In this document: positions 48,655 through 58,853 of the stretch, in pieces
Layout: the number at the start of each line of letters is the position of its first letter
Position numbering within the stretch: the stretch's first letter is position 1
Assembly (NCBI RefSeq): GCF_014647635.1
Contig: NZ_BMPO01000003.1
Location: 558,001 to 622,000 of the forward strand
DNA: 64,000 nt
Source of the DNA: Pseudomonas matsuisoli
GTDB taxonomy: Bacteria > Pseudomonadota > Gammaproteobacteria > Pseudomonadales > Pseudomonadaceae
Direction: 5' to 3'
Translations under genes and position numbers: made by a program
Notes under the pieces: generated by a model
What the model was told of the DNA's origin: nothing
Database searches by the model: none
Seen by the model: only the letters and a program-made list of their open reading frames with translations

Positions 48655-49512
48655 TCAGGCGTCGTGCCCGGCAGCTGGCGGAACGGTCAGAACATCGCAA
48701 TCCAGGCTGTCCAGCAGCGAGCTTGCGACGCTGCCTACCAGGACACGTTGCACACCGCGGCGGGCGTGCGTCCCGATCACCAACAGATCGGCATCCATAT
48801 CCCGCAGTTGATCCGCGATAACTTGCCGTGCTTCGCCATCACGTACGTGTAGGCGCCCGTCGGCTAGATCCAACCCTGCCTCCTGCAAGAACGCACGCGC
48901 TTTCTGCCGTGCTTCTAGGAGCATGTCGTCCACCAGCTTTGGATCGGGAACCACCTCGGCCATTGCGCCCACGGGCAGCAACTCAGCGGCGTGGACCGCT
49001 TCGACATCCACCGAGTCGATCAGGCCCAAACGGGATGCGGCATGCAGCGCATCGCTTGAAACCGGGGAAAGGTCGAGCGCAACCAACGAGCGCACATAGT
49101 CACGCAATGCAGGGCGTACGACCCGCAGCACCGGAATGTGACTGCTGCGGATGACCCGCCCCACGGTCGTGCCAACGAAGAAATCCCGCAGCGCGGACTT
49201 GCGATGCGCGCCGACCACCAGCAAATCGACACCTCTCTGTTCCGCTGTTTCGACGAGCGTAGGCACCACGTCACCGTGAGTGACGACGATGTCGGGCGCG
49301 CATCCCGCTTGCTCTGCCAAGCGTTCGGCAGACGCTTTCAAGGCAGACATGGCCTCCTCGGCTTGCCGAGCGCCAAGGTCTGCCGGCGCATCGCTATCCA
49401 CCACGTGCACCAACGTCCACTGACCACCGTACTCGCGCACCAAGCGCGCAGCTCGCCCGATAGCGGGAGTGGATCGTTCGGACAGGTCGGTTGCGACAAG
49501 CATGTTGATCAT
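48655..49512 (-). CDS. Universal stress protein, tandem UspA domains
   Basis: 285 residues from MINMLVATDLSERSTPAIGR at 49512 with an AAGGAG ribosome site. Two UspA domains (about 1-140 and 146-285). The second carries the nucleotide-binding GTHARRGVQRVLVGSVASSLL, matching the ATP-binding G-2x-G-9x-G-S/T pattern; the first has GAHRKSALRDFFVGTTVGRVI. Cytosolic, general stress role. Reads toward olsA. Confidence 0.9.
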   Translation of the reverse strand: MINMLVATDLSERSTPAIGRAARLVREYGGQWTLVHVVDSDAPADLGARQAEEAMSALKASAERLAEQAGCAPDIVVTHGDVVPTLVETAEQRGVDLLVVGAHRKSALRDFFVGTTVGRVIRSSHIPVLRVVRPALRDYVRSLVALDLSPVSSDALHAASRLGLIDSVDVEAVHAAELLPVGAMAEVVPDPKLVDDMLLEARQKARAFLQEAGLDLADGRLHVRDGEARQVIADQLRDMDADLLVIGTHARRGVQRVLVGSVASSLLDSLDCDVLTVPPAAGHDA

Positions 49513-49644
49513 GGCGTTCTCCTTGCTGACAGCGTATTCATCCGGCATTCAATGCGCGAAGCGAAGTCCGCGTACTGACATAGAGCAACGGACGTTCACT
49601 GACCGCGACTCATGTCTCTTGGACTTCGGGAAAGCGCCAAGGAT

Positions 49645-50238
49645 TCAGCCAGATGACGCGGCCGGCGGCACCCACGCCTTGGCGAAAGCGATCAAGTCCG
49701 GATAGAACGCCTGGAAGTCATCGCACAGCGGCTCGTACAGGTTCTCGAGTTCGGTGAACGAGCCTGCCAACCATTCGGGTCGACTCAGCCGCCGGCTCAT
49801 GCCACGGATTACCGTCTCCAGCACCGCGAAATCGGCATAGCTGCCCAGCCAGTCCTCGCGCGCCATATGGGGCGCGACCTGAGCTAAACGGCCAGGTAAC
49901 GCAGGCTCATCCGCGAGCACCCGATACACGCGGCGAGTAAAGGCATCCAGCGGCTCAGCGCCATAGCGGGACCAATCCTTGGCGAGACAGTGATCGAAGA
50001 AGACATCCAGCAGTATGCCGGCGAAGCGGCGTCGCGCGCGGGGAAACCGTGCCTTGCCGGCGATGACGACAGGATGGCTGTCGGTGTAGGCATCGATCGC
50101 GCGATGCAGGCGGATGCCGTACTCGATGGAGACCGGCCAACGCCCCGCCAGTGGACCCTTAACGAAATCACCGTACAGGCTTCCGAGCATTTGCTCGGGC
50201 CGTTCGCCGCCCAGGTGAAGATGTGCCAGATAATTCAT
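49645..50238 (-). CDS. acpH: Acyl carrier protein phosphodiesterase (AcpH)
   Basis: 197 residues. Removes 4'-phosphopantetheine from holo-ACP. The N-terminus MNYLAHLHLGGERPEQMLGSLYGDFVKG and the helical core with HRAIDAYTDSHPVV and DVFFDHCLAKDW are typical of this HD-like family. Divergent from the ArsR-type gene; the shared gap carries two inverted repeats. Confidence 0.9.
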   Translation of the reverse strand: MNYLAHLHLGGERPEQMLGSLYGDFVKGPLAGRWPVSIEYGIRLHRAIDAYTDSHPVVIAGKARFPRARRRFAGILLDVFFDHCLAKDWSRYGAEPLDAFTRRVYRVLADEPALPGRLAQVAPHMAREDWLGSYADFAVLETVIRGMSRRLSRPEWLAGSFTELENLYEPLCDDFQAFYPDLIAFAKAWVPPAASSG

Positions 50239-50274
50239 TGGCGAAGCTTACGCTGCTTGAAGGGGACGTGCGCA

Positions 50275-50291
50275 TATCGATCGTGTCGATA
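50275..50291. promoter_or_regulatory. Inverted repeat upstream of arsR-like gene
   Basis: TATCGA-TCGTG-TCGATA, a 6-bp perfect repeat 27 bp from the stronger operator and similar in core sequence (ATCG). Confidence 0.4.
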
Positions 50292-50317
50292 GCAACTATT
50301 GCGCGCGTTCGATCGTC

Positions 50318-50337
50318 ATATCGCGATAGAGCGATAT
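50318..50337. promoter_or_regulatory. Probable ArsR-type operator
   Basis: ATATCGC-GATAGA-GCGATAT, a perfect 7-bp inverted repeat with a 6-bp centre, 42 bp before the regulator's start. Size and place fit autorepression by the neighbouring ArsR-type protein. Confidence 0.6.
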
Positions 50338-50379
50338 AAAGTCCGCCCCATGGTTTCAAAGCAGGAACGGGAAGGCGCG

Positions 50380-50682
50380 ATGCACGTCGATCTCGACACA
50401 ATTCTGAAGGCTCTGGCCCACCCGGTTCGCCGGCAAATGCTGGTATGGCTGAGTTCACCCGAGCATTATTTTCAGCAACAGGATCATCCATTCGACTTAG
50501 GTATCTGCGCCGGCAAATTCGACGAACGTTGCGGGCTGTCTCAATCAACGGTTTCCGCTCACTTGGCCACACTTCAACGTGCTGGGTTGATAACCAGCCA
50601 GCGCGTCGGTCAATGGAGTTTTTTCAAACGCGACGAGGTCGTTATTCGAGCATTCCTCGAACGGCTCGCCCGCGAACTCTGA
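50380..50682 (+). CDS. ArsR-family transcriptional regulator
   Basis: 100 residues from MHVDLDTILKALAHPVRR at 50380; GGAAGG lies 4 nt upstream. Earlier in-frame ATGs at 50299 and 50350 would place the start in or next to the operator. Winged helix with recognition helix LSQSTVSAHLATLQRAGLI. Three cysteines absent from the usual metal site; CAGKFDERC contains a Cys pair that could sense redox or electrophiles (inference). Located 60 bp before the OYE gene and probably controls it. Confidence 0.88.
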   Translation: MHVDLDTILKALAHPVRRQMLVWLSSPEHYFQQQDHPFDLGICAGKFDERCGLSQSTVSAHLATLQRAGLITSQRVGQWSFFKRDEVVIRAFLERLAREL

Positions 50683-50742
50683 ACACCTTCGCTTTAGCCA
50701 TTTGGCTGTTTCGAACCATGCTTTCATTCACGGAGCTTATGC

Positions 50743-51792
50743 ATGCCCACGCTTTTTGACCCGATCAAGATCGGTGAACTGGAATTGTCCAACCGCATCA
50801 TCATGGCGCCACTGACGCGCTGCCGCGCAGATGAGGGCCGCGTGCCGAACGCCCTGATGGCGGAGTATTACAGCCAACGCGCGTCCGCAGGCCTGATCCT
50901 GAGCGAGGCGACCTCGGTGACACCAATGGGGGTGGGTTACCCGAACACGCCGGGGATCTGGTCGGACGATCAGGTCAAGGGCTGGGCCAACATCACCCGC
51001 TCCGTACACGCCAATGGCGGCAAGATCGTTCTGCAGCTCTGGCACGTTGGGCGTATCTCCGACCCGATCTATCTGGACGGCGAACTGCCGGTCGCGCCCA
51101 GCGCGATCAAACCGGAGGGCCACGTCAGCCTCGTCCGTCCGCAAAAAGGCTACGAGACGCCCCGCGCTCTGGAAACCGCTGAAATTGCCGAGGTTGTCGA
51201 GGCTTACCGCAAAGGGGCGGAGAATGCCAAGACAGCCGGTTTCGACGGTGTCGAAATCCACGGCGCCAACGGTTACCTGCTCGACCAATTCCTGCAGGAC
51301 AGCACGAACACCCGTACCGATGCGTACGGTGGCTCCCTGGAAAACCGCGCTCGGCTGCTGCTGGAAGTCACGGATGCGGCCATTTCCGTGTGGGGCGCCG
51401 GCCGTGTGGGCGTGCACCTGGCACCGCGGGCCGACTCGCATGACATGGGCGACTCGAACCGAGCAGAGACCTTCGGCTATGTTGCACGTGAACTGGGCAA
51501 GCGCGGCGTCGCGTTCATCTGCACCCGCGAACACGAAGCCGAAGACAGCCTGACGCCGGGCTTGAAAGAAGTGTTCGGCGGCGTGGTCATCGCCAACGAA
51601 AGCTTTACCAAGGAACAGGCCAATGCCTGGCTCGCAGCGGGCAAGGCGGACGCCATCGCCTTCGGCAAGACCTTCATCGCCAACCCTGATCTGCCTGCGC
51701 GCTTAGAGAAAAACGCCCCCTTGAATGCGGCGGACACCAGCACGTTCTACGCATCGGGCCCAGTGGGCTATATCGACTATCCACGCCTGTAA
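50743..51792 (+). CDS. Alkene reductase, Old Yellow Enzyme family (NemA/XenB-like)
   Basis: 349 residues, FMN-containing TIM barrel that reduces activated alkenes, nitro compounds and other electrophiles with NAD(P)H. Segments MAPLTRCRADEGRVPN, LQLWHVGRIS, and VEIHGANGYLLDQFLQD (the substrate-binding His/Asn pair and flavin region) are diagnostic. The ArsR-type gene upstream is the likely repressor. Terminator follows. Confidence 0.94.
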   Translation: MPTLFDPIKIGELELSNRIIMAPLTRCRADEGRVPNALMAEYYSQRASAGLILSEATSVTPMGVGYPNTPGIWSDDQVKGWANITRSVHANGGKIVLQLWHVGRISDPIYLDGELPVAPSAIKPEGHVSLVRPQKGYETPRALETAEIAEVVEAYRKGAENAKTAGFDGVEIHGANGYLLDQFLQDSTNTRTDAYGGSLENRARLLLEVTDAAISVWGAGRVGVHLAPRADSHDMGDSNRAETFGYVARELGKRGVAFICTREHEAEDSLTPGLKEVFGGVVIANESFTKEQANAWLAAGKADAIAFGKTFIANPDLPARLEKNAPLNAADTSTFYASGPVGYIDYPRL

Positions 51793-51808
51793 AAGCCTGA
51801 ATAGACGC

Positions 51809-51846
51809 AAAAGGCCCATCGTCCAAATGGCGATGGGCCTTTTTTG
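51809..51846. terminator. Bidirectional terminator after OYE gene
   Basis: AGGCCCATCG and CGATGGGCCT with AAAA and TTTTTT flanks; serves the OYE gene and the converging DUF1615 gene. Confidence 0.9.
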
Positions 51847-51867
51847 TATCCATAAGCAAGGGGCTGT

Positions 51868-53001
51868 TTAACGCACCGCGGCGCGACTCATGCAGCGTTT
51901 CCAACGTGCATCTACCCGATCGGCAAACCAGGCGGTCGTCAGGTTGCGCGTGATCTTGGGACTTTCCAGACGGATGCCTGGCAGCACCGCCGCCGGAAAC
52001 ACCTTGCCCGTTCGGTTACGGGCCAAGGCGAATACCGCCTCGTATAGGTCGGTACGCTCGAAATCTTCCCCTGTGCCGCGCTCCAATGCACGGCGTATCT
52101 CGGCTTCGCTCATATTCAAGCGTGGCCCCAGACGGCGTGCCGCCATTTCGGTCTGCCCGGCGCGACTGGAGCCGTGGATGATGAGATCACCATCCAACGC
52201 CAGCTTCACGCCTGTCGCCGCACTCAACGCCGCCTGAAAAGCGGCATTGCGGCTGGCGTACCAACCCGCATTGAAATCGGCGAACCGGTACAGCGGGCGG
52301 TCATAGTTAGCGGGATAACCGAGCAAATGCGCGATGCCGAAATACATGCCGCCTTCCCGGCCGAACACTTCGCGACGTAGCGAGCCTTCGATTTCATAGG
52401 GATAACCGCGCGAGTCCGCCTCGGCAAACGCGATGCTGACCTGCATCGGTCCGCCCGTGCGCACCGGATTGAGACCGCCAAACAGTTTCTGGCCAAGGGG
52501 CACGAGGCCAATGAGGTCTTCGAAGATGGCGCTGAGCTCGCCTTCGGTCTTGACCTTTGCCAGTCGATCGGCATAGGAACGCCCATCCGGGGACGGAATG
52601 CGTAGCGCCGCATCCACGAGGAACGTAGGCACGTGCAATGCCCCTGCTCGCCGGTCGATCTCAGCCCGCGCGATCTTCGCCAGGCCTGGAACCGGAGGGT
52701 CTGCCTGGAACGTGGATTCCTGTTCCGTGACCGCAATCACGGCGCAAATATTCTCCGGCGAAGGTTCGATGCCCTGGATGCTGAACGCGGTCTGGAACAC
52801 GTCAGCCCAGCCGGGCTTGTCAGTGGTCGCTGCTGGCAGGAGACGAATCACGTCCGCACGAACGGCCTCGGGGGGACGTTCAGGCGGCCCGGTCAGGGTA
52901 TCTCGTGTGCTACAGGCGCTCAGCAGTAACGCAACGCCTGCGAGCGTGACGTTCCAGACGGAACGCGGAATGTGGGGAACGCCAGAAGATAGGAAATGCA
53001 T
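51868..53001 (-). CDS. DUF1615 lipoprotein
   Basis: 377 residues from MHFLSSGVPHIPRS at 53001. Signal sequence with lipobox LSAC, so a predicted outer-membrane or periplasmic lipoprotein. The body matches DUF1615 (EQESTFQADP, GGPMQVSIAFAEA, YRFADFNAGWYASRNAAFQ); the EQESTF glutamate hints at a lysozyme-like fold, but no activity is known. No strong ribosome site is visible. Confidence 0.85.
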   Translation of the reverse strand: MHFLSSGVPHIPRSVWNVTLAGVALLLSACSTRDTLTGPPERPPEAVRADVIRLLPAATTDKPGWADVFQTAFSIQGIEPSPENICAVIAVTEQESTFQADPPVPGLAKIARAEIDRRAGALHVPTFLVDAALRIPSPDGRSYADRLAKVKTEGELSAIFEDLIGLVPLGQKLFGGLNPVRTGGPMQVSIAFAEADSRGYPYEIEGSLRREVFGREGGMYFGIAHLLGYPANYDRPLYRFADFNAGWYASRNAAFQAALSAATGVKLALDGDLIIHGSSRAGQTEMAARRLGPRLNMSEAEIRRALERGTGEDFERTDLYEAVFALARNRTGKVFPAAVLPGIRLESPKITRNLTTAWFADRVDARWKRCMSRAAVR

Positions 53002-53221
53002 GGGATCGATAGGCAAGGATGTCGGGATTTGGGCAACGCGTTGGCGGAATCGTGCCGAACCCAGCATAGAGACAGCCACGCTGCTCGAGCCCATGAGCCG
53101 TGCAGGCAGGATGATGAAAGACCGTGCAGCGCCGCGCGGGATTTACCCACCCTGCCGGCAGATACCTTCCGCCGTATCGGCAAAGCCGGTAAGGTCGGCC
53201 CGTCTTCTATTGGAGTAAGCC

Positions 53222-53977
53222 ATGCCCTTGCCCGCTGCCCTGTCCGGCCCTCAATACCTGCGCGAAGGTTTGCGCCTGATGCTCAGTCCTGGCCTGAGGC
53301 TATTCGTCATCTTGCCGCTGACGATCAACCTGGTCGTGTTCGTGGGTCTGTTCACGCTGGCCATTCACCAGTTCGGCGGATGGGTCGACACGTTGATGCC
53401 AAGCCTGCCGAGCGCGCTGCAATTTCTGGAGTACCTGATCTGGCCATTGTTCGTGTTGCTGGTGCTCGTGATCGTCTACTTCACCTTCAATCTGGTGGCG
53501 ACGATCATCGCCTCGCCCTTCAACGGATTCCTGGCGGAAAAAGTCGAAGTGGTCGCCCGCGGCCGGGACGATTTCCCACCTTTCAGCTGGGCAGAGCTTT
53601 TCGCCATGGTGCCCCGCACGTTCGGCCGGGAAATGCGCAAGCTGCGCTATTTTCTTCCGCGCGCGCTCGGGCTGCTGATCCTGTCCTTCATCCCGGTCGT
53701 CAATCTCGTCGCCGCTCCGCTCTGGATCCTGTTCAGCGTCTGGATGATGGCAGTGCAGTACATCGACTATCCGGCGGACAACAACAAACTGGGATGGAAC
53801 GAGATGATGACTTGGCTGCGTGAGCGTCGCTGGCGCAGCCTGGGGTTCGGCGGCAGCGTCTATCTCGTGCTGCTGATCCCGTTCGTCAACGTGCTGATGA
53901 TGCCCGCCGCTGTGGCAGGCGCGACGCTGTTCTGGGTTCGGGAAGGCGGCCAGGGCAACATCCGCCTGGATCGATAG
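53222..53977 (+). CDS. cysZ: Sulfate transporter CysZ
   Basis: 251 residues, four to six hydrophobic segments, GGAG ribosome site. Family EI24/Cys[20 protein letters not shown] near the N-terminus, [18 protein letters not shown], and the segment [21 protein letters not shown]. CysZ carries sulfate for cysteine synthesis. No cys genes adjacent. Confidence 0.93.
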   Translation: MPLPAALSGPQYLREGLRLMLSPGLRLFVILPLTINLVVFVGLFTLAIHQFGGWVDTLMPSLPSALQFLEYLIWPLFVLLVLVIVYFTFNLVATIIASPFNGFLAEKVEVVARGRDDFPPFSWAELFAMVPRTFGREMRKLRYFLPRALGLLILSFIPVVNLVAAPLWILFSVWMMAVQYIDYPADNNKLGWNEMMTWLRERRWRSLGFGGSVYLVLLIPFVNVLMMPAAVAGATLFWVREGGQGNIRLDR

Positions 53978-54040
53978 CGACCCAGCCCGGTCCCGGCGGC
54001 AGTTAATACCCAACGAGCGAGGATGGCCGGGTCCATTTCA

Positions 54041-54085
54041 AGCGCAAGCTGCGCTCGATGTCGAGCATCGAACGCAGCCTGCGTT
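54041..54085 (-). terminator. Hairpin downstream of the Pit transporter
   Basis: An imperfect long inverted repeat: CGCAAGCTGCG and CGCAGCCTGCG arms around TCGATG / CATCGA, with TCGAG in the loop, 13 bp after the transporter stop codon. Confidence 0.55.
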
Positions 54086-54097
54086 TAGGAGTAGTAA

Positions 54098-55711
54098 TCA
54101 AACCCCGAACAGCGAACGCATGATCACGAACGCGATGGCGGCCAGGATTGCCGCCGCGGGCAGCGTGATCACCCATGCCAGGGCGATGGGCTTCATCAAA
54201 GCCCAATTGGTACTGTGATTGACCATGCCGATCCCCAGTACTGCGCCAATCAGGATATGCGTACTCGACACCGGCAAGCCCAGCAGAGATGCCAGCATCA
54301 CCACCGCGGCAGCGGCCAGTTCTGCCGAGAAACCGGACGCGGGGTGCATGGCGGTCAGGTTATGACCGACCGTGGCGATGACCTCTTTGCCGATGAACCA
54401 AAGCCCTACGATCAATGCGACCCCGAACGCGATCATCGCCACCGGCGGGATCGACGCCTCCGAACCCACCTGCCCCGTCCGTAGCACCTCAAGGATCGCG
54501 ACAAAAGGCCCGATCGCGTTGGCGATGTCGTTGGAGCCATGGCTGAACGCGAAGCCCGACGCCGTGAACACCTGCATCCAGCTGAACATAAGGAACGTCG
54601 CACGGCCGAGTGACTCACCTTTAAGGGTCTTGGCGAAAATGAACGTGCCCATCCACACCGCCGCGCCGATCATGCCCATGATCAGGTAGTTGTGCAGCGT
54701 GGTCAGGCCGAGGTTCATGTTCTTCAGGCCTTTGAACAGCAGCATCGATGAAATGATCATAGCGCCAACGGCGGCGATCATCGGCACCCAGGCTTCCAGT
54801 GCCCGATGGGCATGCACGCTGCTGCGCTGCTGGTCAATCTGGTACATGTCTCGGTAGTACTCTGACTCCAGCTCTTCCGGCTGGAAGTCGCGGTCGTGAA
54901 TGACCTGCATGTCCCGCGCCATCATGTGCGTGTAGGAAATCTTCTGGATTTCGGAAAGTCGCTCGAACGCTTCCTTGTGCTTACGCTTTTGGGCCTTCTT
55001 CTCGGCCCTGATCTCTTTCAGCCGCGACTCGGCCTCGTCGTTGTAGCTGAGGATGTGTTTCTTGATCTGCGCGAACAACAGGTAAGCGGCGAGACCGCCC
55101 AGCAGCGGCGAGACGACCCAAGAGATAGCGATCTGCCCGATCTTGTCCCATTGGACCAGGGCAAATGCCGCGTCCGCCCCGGTCATCATGATGCCAAGCG
55201 CAATCGAGCTCCCCACGATGGCGCCTACGATCGAATGCGTCGTCGATACCGGGTATCCCTTGCGGGTCGCATACAGCAGCCAAAGCGCTGCTGCGATCAA
55301 GGCAGACATCATGATGTAGACGAAGTCCATCGGCGCCACGGCCATGCTGCCCAGATCGACGATGCCACCGCGGATCGTGCTGGTCACTTCACCGCCGGCG
55401 ATCACCGCGCCACTGACTTCGAAGACCGCAGCGACCAACAGGGCTTGGCGAATCGTCAGCGTGCCCGCACCGACACTCGTCCCAAAGGAGTTGGCGACAT
55501 CGTTACCACCGATATTGAACGCCATGAACAGCCCGAACAGCGTCGCCAGCACGAACAGGAACGTGTAATTGCCCTGTATGTACCCCAAGCCCCAATAAAG
55601 GAAATAACCCCCAACGCCAAGCATGAGTGCCGCGAAAAACACGCTGGTTCGAGAAAAGCCGCCAGCCGCATCAATGGATGGAGTACCGCCTGAAGCGACG
55701 TAATTAGCCAT
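54098..55711 (-). CDS. pit: Inorganic phosphate transporter, Pit family
   Basis: 537 residues, about ten to twelve spans in two homologous halves with a long charged cytoplasmic loop (about residues 225-300). The repeated signature is [19 protein letters not shown] in the first half and [14 protein letters not shown] in the second. Low-affinity metal-phosphate symport driven by protons. GAGGG ribosome site before the ATG. Preceded by slyD with its own terminator. Confidence 0.93.
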   Translation of the reverse strand: MANYVASGGTPSIDAAGGFSRTSVFFAALMLGVGGYFLYWGLGYIQGNYTFLFVLATLFGLFMAFNIGGNDVANSFGTSVGAGTLTIRQALLVAAVFEVSGAVIAGGEVTSTIRGGIVDLGSMAVAPMDFVYIMMSALIAAALWLLYATRKGYPVSTTHSIVGAIVGSSIALGIMMTGADAAFALVQWDKIGQIAISWVVSPLLGGLAAYLLFAQIKKHILSYNDEAESRLKEIRAEKKAQKRKHKEAFERLSEIQKISYTHMMARDMQVIHDRDFQPEELESEYYRDMYQIDQQRSSVHAHRALEAWVPMIAAVGAMIISSMLLFKGLKNMNLGLTTLHNYLIMGMIGAAVWMGTFIFAKTLKGESLGRATFLMFSWMQVFTASGFAFSHGSNDIANAIGPFVAILEVLRTGQVGSEASIPPVAMIAFGVALIVGLWFIGKEVIATVGHNLTAMHPASGFSAELAAAAVVMLASLLGLPVSSTHILIGAVLGIGMVNHSTNWALMKPIALAWVITLPAAAILAAIAFVIMRSLFGV

Positions 55712-55845
55712 GAAGCCCTCGCAGAGAGTGATGGAGTCTCAAACGCCGCCAACGACTTCAAAGCGGCCAAGGGCACATAATATGTAACTCGAAGTGACAG
55801 AAATGTTAATACAGCTGTACGTTGCGCCATTTAATCGACGCGCAT

Positions 55846-55874
55846 AAAAAAGACGCCAAAAAAGGCGTCTTTTT
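55846..55874. terminator. Terminator between slyD and pit
   Basis: AAAAAGACGCC and GGCGTCTTTTT around AAAAAA, able to work in both directions. Confidence 0.88.
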
Positions 55875-55888
55875 CTACACGGCGTCGA

Positions 55889-56374
55889 TCAGTGGTGATG
55901 ACCGCCTTCGCCGTGGATATGACCGTGGGCAACTTCCTCCTGGCTCGCATCGCGAACGTCGACAACTTTCACTTCAAAGTTGAGACGCTGGCCCGCCAGT
56001 GGGTGGTTACCGTCGACAGTGACGTCTTCGCCATCGATGTCGCGGATGGTCACGATCTGCATGCTTCCGTCGGGGCCGGATGCATGAAACTGCATGCCGA
56101 CTTCCAACTCATCCACACCCTCGAACATCGAGCGGTTCAGATTGGCGACCAGCTCGGCACTGTACTCACCGTAGGCATCGGCCGGCTCGACAGCCACTTT
56201 CAGCTCGTCGCCCGCTTGTTTGCCTTCCAAGGCTTTTTCCAAACCCCCGATGATGTTGCCGGCGCCATGCAGATAGGCGAGCGGCGCGCCACCGTTGGAA
56301 CTGTCAATGACTTCGCCAGCGTCATTCTTCAGGGTGTAGTCGATATAGACGGCCTTGTTGGCGGCGATCAGCAT
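55889..56374 (-). CDS. slyD: FKBP-type peptidyl-prolyl isomerase SlyD
   Basis: 161 residues from MLIAANKAVYIDYTLKND at 56374. FKBP domain with the IF chaperone insert (about 70-125, AYGEYSAELVANLNRSMF), then a short histidine-rich tail (HGHIHGEGGHHH) that binds nickel in SlyD proteins. Folding helper and metallochaperone in the cytosol. The 82 upstream open codons are not conserved-looking. Confidence 0.94.
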   Translation of the reverse strand: MLIAANKAVYIDYTLKNDAGEVIDSSNGGAPLAYLHGAGNIIGGLEKALEGKQAGDELKVAVEPADAYGEYSAELVANLNRSMFEGVDELEVGMQFHASGPDGSMQIVTIRDIDGEDVTVDGNHPLAGQRLNFEVKVVDVRDASQEEVAHGHIHGEGGHHH

Positions 56375-56715
56375 GAGGCAAAGACCTTTGAAAAGAATAA
56401 ATGGATGAGCAAGTCTACAAGTCCCGTAGCGCGATTGCGAATCGACGTCCCAGTACCACTTGCTCGCCGTGCTGCCGTCTGCGACTTCGAACACGAGGAT
56501 CGATAGGGGCTCGGGCGCTGTACGTACTATTGGCTTTGGCAGTGGAAGCGTCCCACCGTTCACAGCATTCGTCGCCAACGCGTTCGATCCTGATCGCGAC
56601 GCATCAGTCACCGCTCGCAACGCGCATCGGGGTCGCGACGATTATCCGGGGGTTCCGAAGGTTTGCTGCGGGCAAAAAAAAGCGGCAAACGCCGCTTTTT
56701 TCAGTCGTCCGGAGA
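56375..56715. other. Intergenic region between slyD and pagL
   Basis: 341 bp without a supported gene; holds the slyD promoter and the pagL terminator at 56674-56702. Several plus frames are open by chance. Confidence 0.5.
56674..56702 (-). terminator. Terminator of pagL
   Basis: AAGCGGC and GCCGCTT stem with loop AAAC, A-run on one side and T-run on the other. Confidence 0.85.
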
Positions 56716-57234
56716 TCAGAACGCCATGCTGTAGTTGAGGCTGTAGGTTTCTACGCCGTCATTGGGGCCCTTGATACCGGCGTTCGAATAGTGAATAGCG
56801 CGAATGCCCAGGGAGTGGCCGCCAGCAAAGCGCAAGCCTGCTCCAATACGATCTTCGAATTGAAATGCCGAACCGAGATCTCGATCCTCGACATGCGTGC
56901 GGCTGAAACCGGCGATACCGATACCCGCTTCGATGTAAGGCTTGACGCTGTCGCCGTTGAATTCATAGACGAATACAGGCGCAAGCGAGAGGCTGTGATT
57001 GTCGGACCGATCGTCACCTTTCCAGAACGTGTAGCCCGCGTCCCAGTATCCGGTCAGGCGACCCGTATCCGTCTGCCACCAGCTACGGTTGAAATCGAAT
57101 TGAAGGCCAAGGCGCGCAGTCGTCGAGGATTGCCCCGTCCGCCCCACCGATACGGAAAAGTCCGCCGCGTTTGCAACGTATGCCTGGCTCAGCGCAATCA
57201 CTGCCGCTGCAGTCACGGTAAACAGTTTATTCAT
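56716..57234 (-). CDS. pagL: Lipid A 3-O-deacylase PagL
   Basis: 172 residues from MNKLFTVTAAAVIALSQA at 57234, with a signal peptide cut near ANA. An eight-strand outer-membrane beta-barrel with the catalytic motif IHYSNAGIKGPNDGVE (His, Ser, and a distal Glu) and a terminal aromatic. Removes the 3-O acyl chain from lipid A, reducing endotoxin activity. Sits before murI as in P. aeruginosa. Confidence 0.93.
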   Translation of the reverse strand: MNKLFTVTAAAVIALSQAYVANAADFSVSVGRTGQSSTTARLGLQFDFNRSWWQTDTGRLTGYWDAGYTFWKGDDRSDNHSLSLAPVFVYEFNGDSVKPYIEAGIGIAGFSRTHVEDRDLGSAFQFEDRIGAGLRFAGGHSLGIRAIHYSNAGIKGPNDGVETYSLNYSMAF

Positions 57235-57316
57235 CAGATCCGTCCTTATCTTTTTTTCTTCGATGGTGGGATAGCACTCGGAGAGCGTCATCCGAATAGA
57301 ACGCAAATAACCGCTT

Positions 57317-58102
57317 TTAGAAGCGGCCTACGTCGGCCTTTGCGCCCCACAGCAAAGGTAGTCGCTTTTGCAGAACGTCGGGTTCCGATGACGTCCAGAA
57401 CGAGGTCGTGCTGGCGCCAGCAGAGGTGAGACTTTTGTTACATAACAAACGTTCCACCTGTCGGGCAACTGCCGCGCCGGTATCTACGAGTGTCACCTCG
57501 GGCGGAAGCATTCGCTCAAGCGCACGCCGCAAGAACGGATAGTGGGTGCAGCCCAAAATGACCGTGTCACAGCCTTGGGCCAATAGCGGCCCTGTGAACG
57601 TTTTCAACAGGCGTTCCGTTTCCGGGTCGTCCAGCTTGCCCGCCTCGACCTGCTCGACTAGCCCCGGACAGGGCTGCGTGACGACGCAGATATCAGCCGC
57701 GAAACGATCGAGCAACGCAGCAAAGCGGGCGCTCGCCAATGTACCGGAGGTTGCGAGAACGCCGATGACGCCATTCCGCGTCGCGGCCGCAGCCGGCTTC
57801 ACTGCTGGCTCCATGGCGATGATTGGCAACTCGGGATACCGCTCACGAAGATCAGCCGCTGCAGCAGCGGTGGCGGTATTGCACGCAACGACGAGCGCCT
57901 TGGCATTTTTCAGCAGCAGAAAATCGGCAATCGCCCGACACCGTTCGCGAATGTATTCGGGGGTCTTTTCGCCATAAGGGACATGGCCGCTGTCGGCGAC
58001 ATAAATCAGCGATTCGAGCGGCAGGCGCGCATGGATTTCACGCAGAACGGAAAGCCCGCCTACGCCTGAATCGAAAACGCCTATCGGGCGCTCATCGCTC
58101 AC
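57317..58102 (-). CDS. murI: Glutamate racemase
   Basis: Makes D-glutamate for peptidoglycan. About 261 residues from a GTG at 58102 ([18 protein letters not shown]), chosen for its GAGG ribosome site; another GTG at 58126 adds eight residues. The two catalytic cysteines are in [10 protein letters not shown] and LGCTHYPFL. The start lies within the end of moeB, so translation is coupled. Part of the hemA-prfA-prmC-moeB-murI operon. Confidence 0.94.
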   Translation of the reverse strand: MSDERPIGVFDSGVGGLSVLREIHARLPLESLIYVADSGHVPYGEKTPEYIRERCRAIADFLLLKNAKALVVACNTATAAAAADLRERYPELPIIAMEPAVKPAAAATRNGVIGVLATSGTLASARFAALLDRFAADICVVTQPCPGLVEQVEAGKLDDPETERLLKTFTGPLLAQGCDTVILGCTHYPFLRRALERMLPPEVTLVDTGAAVARQVERLLCNKSLTSAGASTTSFWTSSEPDVLQKRLPLLWGAKADVGRF

Positions 58103-58853
58103 GGCAGACCTCGCAGCGCGGGTCACGCCGGACCTTCAGCTCACGGAAGCGGCTACCGAAGGCATCGATCAACAACAGTCGGCCCATCAAGGTCTCGCCA
58201 AAGCCCGCAATGACCTTCAACGCCTCCAGAGCTTGCAAGCTGCCGACAAGCCCTACCAGCGGCCCAAGAACCCCGGCCTCGCTGCACGTCAGTTCCGCCT
58301 CGCTGCCGTGCCCATACAGGCAGTGATAGCACGGGCTCGTTTCGAGCCGGGTATCGAACACGGACAGCTGACCTTCGAGTCGGATGGCAGCACCGCTCAC
58401 CAAGGGCTTGGCAGCCTTCACGCACGCGCGGTTCACCGCTTCGCGCGTGCCGAAATTATCGGAACAATCCAAAACGACATCGACCTGCGCCACGACTGCG
58501 TCGAGTGAGTCCTCGTCCAGCGCCCTACGATGGCAGTGGAGTTGCACCGCGGGTTGGATGCGTAAAAGCCGTGCAGCTGCGGAATCGACTTTCTCTTTGC
58601 CCAACGAGCCGGTGTCGTGAATGATCTGGCGCTGCAAGTTGGTGAGGTCTACCGTATCGAAGTCGGCCAAGTGCAGCGTTCCCACGCCCGCTGCCGCGAG
58701 ATACAACGCTACAGGCGAGCCCAGGCCACCCAGCCCGACGATGAGCGCGCGGCCATTACGCAGCCGCATCTGCCCGTCGATGTCAATTTGTGGCAGGAGG
58801 ATCTGCCGGCTGTAGCGCAACAGTGCGTCGTCATCGAGAACGTCGTGGCTCAC
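58092..58853 (-). CDS. moeB: MoeB/ThiF-family adenylyltransferase
   Basis: 253 residues with a GTG start overlapping the prmC stop (GTGA). The nucleotide-binding loop is [17 protein letters not shown], the catalytic region [18 protein letters not shown], and zinc cysteines are in CYHCLYG and the C-terminal CEVC. Activates the C-terminus of MoaD-like sulfur carriers for molybdopterin (or ThiS for thiamine). Confidence 0.93.
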   Translation of the reverse strand: MSHDVLDDDALLRYSRQILLPQIDIDGQMRLRNGRALIVGLGGLGSPVALYLAAAGVGTLHLADFDTVDLTNLQRQIIHDTGSLGKEKVDSAAARLLRIQPAVQLHCHRRALDEDSLDAVVAQVDVVLDCSDNFGTREAVNRACVKAAKPLVSGAAIRLEGQLSVFDTRLETSPCYHCLYGHGSEAELTCSEAGVLGPLVGLVGSLQALEALKVIAGFGETLMGRLLLIDAFGSRFRELKVRRDPRCEVCRER

